Positions 11,113 through 21,400 of a stretch of 64,000 nucleotides of DNA are shown here, one piece after another. Both the position numbers and the translations under genes were made by a program. The notes beneath the pieces are model-generated. The model did no database searches, had not been told where the DNA came from, and saw nothing but the letters and a program-made list of their open reading frames with translations. The stretch covers positions 7,150 through 71,149 of the forward strand of contig JAYUDN010000028.1 of NCBI GenBank assembly GCA_043739785.1, read 5' to 3'. This stretch comes from JAYUDN01 sp043739785. GTDB taxonomy: Bacteria > Patescibacteriota > Gracilibacteria > BD1-5 > UBA2023. The first letter of the stretch is position 1. Each line of letters opens with the position of its first letter.

Positions 11113-12840
11113 ATGTCCCTCTCCCAAGAAATAGAAGCAAAAATCAGTATAGTGGATCTCGTTTCACGCTATGTCCCTCTCAAAAAGGCTGGGATGAACT
11201 ATAAGTGACTCTCCCCTTTCGTCCAAGAAAAAACCCCTTCTTTTGTCGTATCTCCGGCCAAAAATATTGCCTATTGTTTCTCGAGTCATCGAGGAGGCGG
11301 GCCGATCAAGTTTCTCATGGAAATCGAGCACATCGAGTTTCGAGAAGCGGTCCAGATCCTCGCAAAGGAAGCGGGAGTAGAGTTCAAAACGAGTTTTCGT
11401 GGGGAAAAATGAGAAGCCCAGGAAGATATCTACGCGCTCTACAAAAAAGCTGCGGCCTGGTATCATCAGTCTCTTTTTGAGAGTGAAAATAAAAAGGCCC
11501 TTCAATACCTTCTCGATCGCAATATTTCCCTCGAAACGATTACAAAATTCGAACTCGGATATTCGAATAATCCTCGAGATATGTGGTATGCGATGAAGGA
11601 AGCCAATTTTTCAGATACTTTTTTGATTGAAAGTGGTATATTTCTCTCTTCAAGTCGTGATAAATTTTTCGGACGTATCGTATTCCCAATCGCGAATGAT
11701 CGAGGCCATGTTGTAGGTTTTACGGCTCGAGTGCTCGATGATGGTTTACCGAAATACCTCAATTCACCGGCATCACCTATTTTTGATAAGAGCTCGATCT
11801 TGTACGGGTTTCACCTCGCGAAACAAGAGGTCGCTCGCCATGGTAAAATCATCATCGTGGAATGACAGATGGATACGATCACGCTTCATCAGGCAGGAAT
11901 TACGTACGCTGTCGGCATCAGCGGGACCGCACTCACCGAACGTCATATCAAGATTCTGAAGCGATTCGTCAAGGAGGTATATTTCTGTCTCGATAGTGAT
12001 AATGCCGGGGTGAAGGCGACGATGAGTTCTTTTCCTCTCATACTCAATGAAGATATCGATGTAAAGATTATTTCGATTCCGAACGGAAAGGATCCGGATG
12101 AATTCATACGAGGATGATGAGTCTTTCAGGATCTCCTCTTGAATGCGATATCTCCCAATACGTATATTGTCAATGAGGGCAACCGAAAGTTCGACATGCA
12201 CTCCCCTATCGGAAAGAAACAGCTTCTCGAGGAGTGTTTTGCCTTCCATCTGAAGATTTCATCGATTTCTATCCTCGATCAGTACTTTCGAGAGCTTTCC
12301 TTTCGCCTTGGTATATCCCTTGATGCGATCTATCAAGAATTCAATCAGTATAAAAAAACGCAACGGAATAAACCCATCCCCTCGTATCTCCTACAAAAGT
12401 CTGAATCTGAAACGGAAAGGAAGAATATTCCTATAGAAATTTCTATATTTGACAAAATGGCTATTTATATAGAGCATTTTAACTTTTTCGATTTGTTTTC
12501 TGCAAATTTTCGATATACTCTTGACGAACTCTCTACAGCGAGAGATTTTGCTTTGCTTTTTTCAGTACTCTCTCACACGGTTTGAGATGAGGATATTCTC
12601 GAAAAGAAGCGTCTCGCTGAGCTGATCGTAGAAGAGGAAGTGACTCAACTTTCTCCTGCTCTTTCCGAACAAACATTTCTCGATATGCTCCGCTCCCTTC
12701 ATAGAATACTTTTCTTACAGGAACGTGACCGCATGCTCTTCCCACTGGATCCACATTCGTCTGAATACCTCGAGGTCTATCAGATCCTGATGCAGCAAGC
12801 CCGATCTATTGGACTTCCATCAAACATTATGAAGGAATAA
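11113..12840 (+). CDS. dnaG: DNA primase DnaG with degenerate zinc finger
   Basis: 575 residues. The order is CHC2-like N-terminus, TOPRIM catalytic core, short C-terminal region. The core is well kept: FFGRIVFPI, GFTARVLDDGLPKYLNSP, the TOPRIM Glu in IIIVEGQMD and YFCLDSDNAGVKA. The zinc region keeps the frame EKTPSF but its usual CPFH is SPFV and CFGCG is CFSSHRG, so only one of four ligands remains. It synthesises RNA primers for replication. rpoD follows after 73 bases, as in the classic macromolecular synthesis operon without rpsU. The C-terminal helicase-binding part is not clearly recognisable. Confidence 0.92.
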
Positions 12841-12913
12841 TGCTTTATTCAAGTATTTACAAAAGTTATAAACTACTTTGTAAACATCAATTTCGATTAC
12901 TAAACCACTTTCT

Positions 12914-14320
12914 ATGACCAAAAAAAAATATACCGATGATTCTCAGGTGGAGGAAATTGACCTTTCCATGATCGATGCTGAGAGTATTATCCTTCCAGAA
13001 ATCAAAGAAAAACCGTTAAAAGGGGCTTCGAAATGAGTGAGCAAACATGACATCGACGAAGAAGAATGAGATGGTGATGATATACTGTTTCCGATCGATA
13101 AGGATGAGGATTTTGAGCTCGATCCAGACCTAGATGATGAGGATGATTTCGATAGCGATAGCCCCAAGAAAGATAACTATAAGAGTCCGAAGGATTACTT
13201 TACGGATGGACGTCGAAAAAAAGAAATCAAGAAATTTATCGACGTGACGGTTCCTCAGGAGTTTCTGGAGGGCTTTTCAGAGCCACTGCAGCTTCTCCTC
13301 AAAAAAGGAAAATCACTCGGAAAACTCGTCTACGATGAAGTGATGACTTCCCTGCCACCCGGAGATGATATCGAACTGATGGACGAGGTATTTTCGCGTA
13401 TTTCGAAGCTCGGTATCGAGCTCGTCGATTCGCTGGATCAAGAAGAAGTGTTTGCTGATGCAGGAAAAGTAAAAAATGAAATCGATCTTTCAGAAATATC
13501 AGATGACAGTATCCGAATGTACCTCAATGAAATCGGACGATTTTCTCTCATCGATGCTGAGGAAGAAGTACGTCTTGGTCACCTGATTCAAAAATGAGAT
13601 CAGGAGGCACGAAAGCGGCTTGCGGAAGCAAATCTTCGACTCGTTGTCTCGATCGCAAAGAAGTATATGGGGCGCGGTCTTGGGCTCCTGGACCTCGTCC
13701 AAGAAGGTAATGTATGACTCTTTCGTGCGGTCGATAAGTTTGATCCGGATCGAGGATTCAAATTTTCTACCTATGCGACGTGGTGGATCCGTCAATGAGT
13801 GACTCGAGCTATTGCTGATCAAGCGCGTACGATCCGAGTCCCCGTCCATATGGTCGAAACGATCAATAAATTCAACCATACCTACCGTCGCCTTACTCAA
13901 GAACTCGCTCGTGAACCTCTCATGGAGGAACTCGCCCTCGAACTTGAAATGGATGTGCGCAAGGTGCGCCAGATCATGCGTATTTCTCAGGATATCCTCT
14001 CGCTAGACTCTCCAGTTGGTGGTGAAGAGGATACCACCCTCGGAGACTTCGTCGAAGACGATAAGTACCTCACACCTGAGAAAGCGACCAATCTCTCCAT
14101 CCTCAAGGAAAATCTCTACGAAATGCTCAATTTCCTCACTCCTCGTGAGAAAAAAATCATCGTCATGCGATTCGGGCTCGATGGAGGAGATATGCATACA
14201 CTCGAGGAAGTCGGAAAGGAATTCGGTGTGACCCGTGAGCGTGTTCGTCAGATCGAAGCCAAGACCCTTGAAAAGCTCAAGACTCACCCCAGCGCGGATA
14301 AAATACGATTCTTCCATTAA
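12914..14320 (+). CDS. rpoD: Primary RNA polymerase sigma factor
   Basis: 468 residues. An acidic region (residues 15-85, many Asp/Glu) precedes region 1.1, and then come region 1.2/2 (SIRMYLNEIGRFSL, LDLVQEGNVGLFRAVDKFD, FKFSTYATWWIRQ), region 3 (PLMEELALELEM) and region 4 (MRFGLDGGDMHTLEEVG, VTRERVRQIEAKTLEKLK). It directs core polymerase to -10/-35 promoters, in line with the sigma-70 promoter seen at the HU gene. UGA supplies several glycines. It follows dnaG and ends at a strong terminator. Confidence 0.97.
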
Positions 14321-14347
14321 AAAAAACTCCCGAAAGGGAGTTTTTTT
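14319..14347 (+). terminator. Intrinsic terminator of the dnaG-rpoD unit
   Basis: Stem CTCCC/GGGAG with a GAAA tetraloop, flanked by an A8 tract and a T7 tract, starting at the rpoD stop codon. It is usable from both strands and so may also end the convergent ygiD-like gene. Confidence 0.93.
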
Positions 14348-14393
14348 GGTGAGGCTGATTGATGAGAAATATACTCGTTTTGAGACAATCTAA

Positions 14394-15170
14394 TTATCTC
14401 CATACCATACTTCGCATTGAGAGGTTTCCCATAACGATGTCTTCTGTAAAAAACTCGACTGTATCTGTAGTATCGACTGTTCCAAGGAGAGGAATAAGTG
14501 GGAGGAAATGGTCATATGAGGGCTGAGCTAGTAGTGCTATTTCTCCCCAGGACTCGAAATCTAGGATATCATCATACGCTTTCGATTCGATTCACTGAGC
14601 GACTCTTGTATCGAACTCTTGAGCCCAACTATAGGTATTTTTTCCAGTCCAGTCGATCATACGGAGATTGTGGACGATATTCCCACTTCCGATGATAAGG
14701 ATTCACTGATCTCTCAGACCAGCGAGTTTTTTTCAAAATGCAAAATGCCAAGCCAGAGGTTTTGCATAGTCAAGACTCATTTGTATGACAGGAATATAAG
14801 CTTCTGGAAAGAGGTGAATAAGGGTCGACCAAGCCCCATGATCGAGTCAGTGTCTATTATCCTCTATGATTGGAAAGTCCTCTCAGAGGTGATGAATTAT
14901 CTCCTCAGCAATGGAAATTGATCCAGGAGTCGCATACTTGATTCGATAGAGCTCATCTGGAAACCCGTACATATCATAGATCATCTCGGGGGTTTCACTC
15001 GTATTGATCCGAGTTTCTCACTCGGTAATCCAGTGGGCTGAGAGCATGAGGATGGCTCTTGGTCGAGGTAAACTCTCCCCAATCGCTTTCCAGGTTTTGG
15101 TGAAGATATTTTCTTCTATGGAGTTCATAGGACTCCCATGACCGACAAACACAACGGGAAGCTTGCTCAT
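14394..15170 (-). CDS. ygiD: DODA-type extradiol dioxygenase (YgiD-like)
   Basis: 258 residues of the LigB superfamily. It starts MSKLPVVFVGHGSPMN (metal-binding His), continues with ILMLSAHWITEG, LDHGAWSTLIHLFP and LIIGSGNIVHNL, all typical of YgiD/4,5-DOPA extradiol dioxygenase. Five UGA glycines break it in standard code. The true substrate in bacteria is usually unknown. It is convergent with rpoD and separated by 73 bases that hold the shared terminator. Confidence 0.88.
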
Positions 15171-15223
15171 ACAATTAATTTAAAATATAAAGTAATTATA
15201 TGACGAAAGTAATTATTGCAAAT

Positions 15224-16555
15224 CTATTGTATGAGTCGTCTTCCTCGTTGGAGGAATGAGAATTTAGAAAATAATGAATTATTTCATAATACTCAAGGAC
15301 TAAATGCAAGAGGAGTGACTCAGATACTCGATGATACTGCATCTATAGTGAGAGATGTGTCAGTTTTTGAGAGGTACATGAGGTTCATATCTCTTGCAAA
15401 CAACATAATCTCTCGGATATCCGTATAAAACTGAGCAAAACCTGCCACATTTGATAATATATTTTTTTCGGTTCCTGCTTCTAGATACACTCCTTTAATA
15501 ATCCGTTTTATATACATAACGTTATTTCTTAGAACGAATTCGTACTGATTCCCCGTCGTATTGACGAGGGTTACAATCCTATCCATAAAGGATGGAGTGA
15601 TAATCATGCGACTGGTGACTTGATCAGTACATTTAACATCGAATAGTTTTTCGAATTCGATATTTTCGAGTTTTACTCGATTGGTATTTTGTCATCTAAT
15701 TTCGAAATAGTAGATAATCCCCAATAAACTACATCCGACAAGCAGACCTATCCACCAGTTGGTGAGAGCAAGTGTGAACATGGCTAACATGGTGCATCCT
15801 ATTATCGGTCAGAGTAGTTTTGATCCTATCGATCTATCAGCGAAATCCTGAGTTATCAAGAGATCATCAGTCAGCGGGATTCGAGCATTTGGGAAAATAA
15901 CTTTCAACAGGTAACAATGATTCGTCGTGACCCTCCTTCTATTTTTTCCACTTCCTCTCACTTCTGAGGTTTCAAGCTCAAACCCATTGACCGCAAACAT
16001 CTTACCATCCTTTTGGATATCAAAACGTATCGAGTCCTCGACTTTATCAAGCTGATCATACGAAGCGAGGAATCATTTGGATCTCAGAAACTCGATTTCA
16101 TCAAACGAATACTTTCCATCATAACTGTATTCGAGCTTCGAATAGAGAAGTGGACACATTCTTGATAATACCTCGGTCTTGAGAGGGATCTCTATCTTTG
16201 AGGCAAATCGACTATAGAGGTAGCCTATTCAAACGGTATAGCTTATGACAGTAGACCATATGACTGGGCTAAATGAATTATCTTTACTTCCTATCGTAAA
16301 AAAGAATCAATCTATCAACTTTCCAAAAATACCTTCTCCTGTTCCAAAAAAGAAAGATAGTCATAAGGCCAGCGCAGTGCTTATACCGTAAACAAGATAC
16401 TTCCATTTCTGTCGAACCTTTCTTTGTTTTTCGATTTCTTCCAGAGTTTCCTGGATTTTTGGTTCCTGAAAGAGTCCGTTTAAGAGTCAAATCTCTTCAC
16501 TTGAAAGATTTTTTTTATCTTTTTCTGGAAGATTACCGAAGTCAATAGAGAACAT
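15224..16555 (-). CDS. DUF3137-type membrane protein
   Basis: 443 residues. A coiled, charged N-terminus (LFQEPKIQETLEEIEKQRK) leads to two hydrophobic segments near residues 55-75 and 90-110. A soluble domain follows (GKMFAVNGFELETSEVRG) and a second hydrophobic pair near 255-290. This layout matches DUF3137 proteins, which are commonly found next to lemA, as here (lemA ends 26 bases upstream). The pair is likely one operon. Its biochemical role is not known. Confidence 0.72.
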
Positions 16556-16581
16556 ATTTGTATGAATAAAGCAAGTAAGAT

Positions 16582-17190
16582 CTATGCAGCGAATAGTGAT
16601 TTGGCATCTATCTTTTCTACTTTTGCTGCTTCGTCTGCTTCAAACATGGTAAATGTTGGAAGAGTCATCATACCAGCAATCAAACTTGATGGGAACATTT
16701 CTTTTTTATTACTGAACTCTTTCACACTTGCGTTATACCCTCTGCGAGCTCACTGAAGCCTATCTTCGATTTCAGACCATTGAGTCTGGAGTTCGAGGAA
16801 ATTATTACTTGCTTTGAGATCTGGATAACTCTCCGCTACAGCGAATATAGATTTGAGTCACGCCTGAAGGGCATTTTCTTGAGCAAATCGTTCCGGACTA
16901 TTCTTATTCGGATTCGATACGAGCTGAGCTCTCATTTCTGATACCTTATTGAGTATTCCTGCTTCGTGAGCCATATATTGTTTGACGAGTTCGATGAGAT
17001 TTGGGATGAGATTATAACGGTTTTGAAGCACCGTATCTATCGCCGAGAAGGATTCAGTCACGGTATTCTTGCTATTGATAATACTGTTATAAGTAGCTAT
17101 GAAATATAACAACGCAAGAACGATAAAACCACCAATACCAAATAGAGTATTGGTATATTGGCCAAGAAGACCAAAAGTCTGAGTATCCAT
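16582..17190 (-). CDS. lemA: LemA family protein
   Basis: 202 residues, near the usual LemA length. One N-terminal membrane helix (residues 18-36) is followed by long helices with the family motifs YNSIINSKNTVTESFSAID, QNRYNLIPNLIELVKQY and ASNNFLELQTQWSEIEDRLQ. LemA proteins are inner-membrane proteins of unclear function, with the N-terminus outside. It is the first gene of a two-gene unit with the DUF3137 gene. Confidence 0.93.
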
Positions 17191-17291
17191 AAGTAAGAAT
17201 TAATAATAAACATATTTATCTTAACAGATACCATTATTTTTGTCAAAAAAATCAAAAATTTCTATATTTTTCCTTATTTTTTGTCCTAAAA

Positions 17292-18383
17292 CTATATAAT
17301 CTCAATCACCACAATCTCACTTCTCGTCCCGATTCGCTGAGGAGGACCCCAGGTCCCGACCCCACTCGTAGTGATCGATGTGAGCATCCCGAGGCGAGCC
17401 AGCCCATAAGAAAACTTACCGTAAATAGATCCTGTAATCAGAGAAAAAGGCCACATCTGTCCATGATGGGTATGACCTGAGACGACGAGGTCTATAGGAT
17501 ATTTTTTGAGACTCGCATGGAGCGTTGGCTTATGCTTTAGGAGGATGGTCGGATCATCTTGTGAGAGTTCAAGCGAGTTCAGAGTTTTTTCAAGTCCAGC
17601 TTTTGATTCCGAGGTATGGTAGGTAACTCCAGCAAATACTACACCGTCGATGGTCATTTTCTTATTATTGAGAATATGGATATTACCTTTAGCAAGAGCC
17701 GCAAGCATGGCTTCCGTATTTCGATATTCCTCATGATTTCCGTTCGCAAAGAGAACACCGTGGGGGGTATTGATATGCTGGAACTCATTCGCTACTGCAG
17801 AAAAATCGATTTTTGGACCATCAAAAAAATCTCCAGGGATGATGAGGATTTCTCCACGCAACGTATTGATAGTTTCTACAAGCTTCTTCGCTTCCTTTTG
17901 CTCGTATATATTCCCATAGTGAGTATCTCCGATCATGATGATTTTTTTTCCATGCCAGTGGTGTGTTTTCCTGAGGGCGACCTTATAGGTAGTAATGACG
18001 GAATGAAAAGTCCAATATACCCCCCAGAGGTTGAGGAGAATAATGACTATAACAAAACCTGCAGCATACCATATACTGGTAAATACGGTACGGGTAATAA
18101 GAGCAAAAAGAAGCGAAAAGAATCCGAGGAAACCAATACTGGCATTGATTCCGATAGCGTAGGCTCCGATTCGGTAAACAAGGGAAAAGTATCGATTCGT
18201 ATACATATTGCATCCTAAAATCCCGACTATAAAAATAGTCGGTCCCAAAAACAGAAGTGAAAAAATCACATTCGAGTGTTCTCAAAAATAAGGAAAAAGG
18301 ATAGTCAGGAGTAGGGCTGCCGCGTAGGCCCAGGAATATAGGACTGCCGTAAAAACCGAAAGAAAAAAGATAATAGTAGCCAT
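17292..18383 (-). CDS. Membrane-bound metallophosphoesterase (YkuE/YaeI-like)
   Basis: 363 residues. Four or five hydrophobic segments fill residues 1-115, then a calcineurin-like domain: IIMIGDTHYG, LIIPGDFFDG, VLFANGNHEEYR, ILLKHKPTLH and LVVSGHTHHGQMWP, so all metal-binding Asp, Asn and His residues are present. The family cleaves UDP-2,3-diacylglucosamine or phosphoesters at the membrane. ATG at 18383 gives MATIIFFLSVF and a clean first helix; one UGA Gly joins it to the later GTG frame. It begins 58 bases after ileS ends, on the same strand. Confidence 0.88.
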
Positions 18384-18441
18384 TGTATGAATTTGAAGAT
18401 TGATTAGAAAGGTCTGTTGGAAAGTGAAAGCGTCCGAGATG

Positions 18442-21400
18442 CTATCGTTTAAGAGTAATAAGAATCTCTCATACCTCATCGATAGTGACTGATTTCTCTC
18501 GGTCGGCACCTATGATACTATCTCGTATCTGAGAAAGGGTTTCTCTTTCGATATACATCTTCCAATCTGAAAGTATGCTTGAAATGAAAGTATTCCGTTC
18601 CAGTCACGATACTCAAGTTTCGGAAGGCATAGTACTCAGTTCTTGATTATTTCAAGTTTGGATTCTGATTTCGATGCGATCGGTGACCGCATAATCAGCT
18701 TCCTTTCTCATTTCTTGTATCGCGCGAACGAGATCTCGAGCATATCATTCGAGCTTCAGAGCTTCGGTAATATCCGTATCGAGCGCGACGACCATCCCAT
18801 AACCTCCCTCGACGTCTCCAATTCCCTCTAGGGGAAGATACTCAAGAGTATACTCTCAGAGTTCGAGAGTAAAGGTTCAAACCTGGATTTTTCAATCAGG
18901 GAGTTCTTGAAAATCACCGTTCTTTGCTGCGGTAATAATAGCTTGCACGTCTTTCCCGAATCTTGGACCGATTTTGCGAGCATCGGGTTTGCAGATTTTC
19001 TTCGCAAGATTTTCAGGATTCTCAAACCGCACTTCCTTTACATTGAGCTCGTCCTTGATAATCGACTGGTAGTATGCATCGAGGGATTCTGTGATCGTGA
19101 CGGACTGAAGTGGCTGACGGACTCGGATGTTTTTACGACTTCTCAGACCGAGACCGAGCGAGACAATACGCTCACACTTTTCCATATCGCGATTGAGCTC
19201 ATTGTCTATGAGGTGGCGAGATGGACGAGTGATGTATTGGAGGTGGACACTATTCTCATCTGTTCTGTCATTCTGAGGAACGAAGAATCCAAGTTTTTGT
19301 TCTTCTGGATCCTTCGCAAGCTCAGGATGACGGGAAACATCCGTGAGTCCCTTATAGATACTCTCGGCAAGAAATGGCATATACGGAGCGAGAAGTTTCG
19401 AAAGCTCGAGGAGCACCGTATAGAGCGTCTCATAGGCACTAGCCTTATCTGGCGTCATCCCCGATTCCCAGAAACGACGACGGGAAAGACGGACGTACCA
19501 GTTCGTGAGTTCATCCATATAGTCCACAATCGCACGACAGGCCCGAGTGATATCGTATCCGTCCATCGCATCATGCACCTGACCCATGAGGACCTGGAGT
19601 TTCGAAAGGATCCAACGATCAAGAGGATTGGTGAGTGGAGTTGTGATTAGACGAAATGGCTCGGCATGCACGATACTAGATCCAAAATGTGCTTTTTCAG
19701 ATCATTTCCCGAAATATTTTGCCTGTATAGGTCTACTGGTACCAGAATGTCAAACAACAAGAACCCTTTTCCCCTTATACTTTGCCAATACCTTTTCAAA
19801 TGTATCCAAAATACGAGATTCGAATTGCTCGATATTTTCTTTTTGATTATTTTTATAGAGTCGTCGAATAGCATCATGGTTTTCTTTTTCTGCCGAAGGA
19901 ATTCCTCATATTTTTGCTATTTCTTCGAGAGTCTTTCCTGCATATTCTCAGGCATGTTGCTCTATGAATCAGTCATCTGAGGTATATTCACCAGTAAAAC
20001 CGATAACATCTCAGATAATTCTTGCAGTTTCCATCGTACGCGTGAGTCCAGTATGAATAATGATATCGAAATTTTTTCCTTGTTCTTTCAGAGTTTTAGC
20101 TGCATTGGATGCCTGTTCTTTTCATTTTTCAGTGAGTTCTGGATTATCGGTTCCATCACTCATCATCCCTGCTACATTTGATGTACTCTCGGCATGTCGA
20201 GCGAACCATACCTCGGTTTCATCCTTTTTCCAACCATCGATATTGGCATAGGTGGTGAAAAATGAATACGTATTCCAGATTGGGAGCATTACTCCCTTTA
20301 CGGTTTCGATGATCTGCTCCTCCTTGAAATCCATATCACCTCCAGAAAGAAGAGGAGAGTTCAGCATATAAAATCGGATCGGATCTGCCCCATATTTCTC
20401 TATCGTCGCCCGAGGATCTGGATAGTTTCCGAATGATTTCGACATCTTGCGTCCATCATTTCCATTGATCACACCAGTCGTGATCACATTGGTAAAGCTC
20501 GGAGTCGGAGTCGGTTTCTTATTCGGATTGAGAAGGACCCCGAGGACATGCATCACATAGAACCAAGCCCGTACTTGCCCGACGTATTCGGCGATAAAGT
20601 CAGCGGGGAAACTTGCTTCCATCTCACCTTTATTTTCGAAGGGGTAATGCATCTGAGCGTACGGCATAGATCCTGAGTCCATCCACACATCCAGGACTTC
20701 GGGGATACGCTGAAGAGGAGCACCCGTTTTTATGAGCCCTGCGATGAGTTGATATTGTCATCTTAGTTCATGATTTCCTATCTCCATTCCTACGAATACA
20801 GCACCGAGTTTTTCGGCAAAATCTTTTCCATGTGAGAATGGTACGGTATCATCATTTTTTGCGTGAATGACTATGATTTCATCTGCAATATTTCAAGTAT
20901 TGAGTGATTCCAAGCTTTTATAAATAGACTCTATGTTGGGCTTTTTTCCTTCCGAAACAGCATTCGAAATTCATCGAGCTCTCATAACGATTCTTGGAAC
21001 TTTTATTCCCTTCTCAGCAAGGTATCGGGCAGTCATTACTCAACCTAAAGATCCTGTATAGACAGCATCATATTGAGAAAAATCTATGCTATCAAAAGTC
21101 TGTTTCCAGGATTCATAGGTAGGATCTTCTGAACGATCAAACTGGAATGAGTCAAAATCTATAGTATTTTGACTAAATACCCCCATCATTTCTCTCCAGC
21201 TTCCATTTACTTTCGAAATATCTGTTCATTTCCCATGAATTCCCAGAACCTTCTTCGTCTTTTGTGTATTCTTTGGTGCGAGGAGGATCGAATCGATATA
21301 TGGTTTGTGGAGGTTGAGAAGATTCTTATTCGCAACATCGAGGATAAAAGTCTCCGGTGTTGCATTTGGAGTTTTTTTAGTCGACTTTTTTCCTGTGATA

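Noticed and set aside
17616..18218. A 200-codon plus-strand frame
   Set aside because: Lies opposite the phosphoesterase gene, has no recognisable motif, and the minus frame carries all catalytic residues.
18907..19650. A 247-codon plus-strand frame
   Set aside because: Shadow of ileS; the minus frame holds the DRWILSK motif and the anticodon-binding region.
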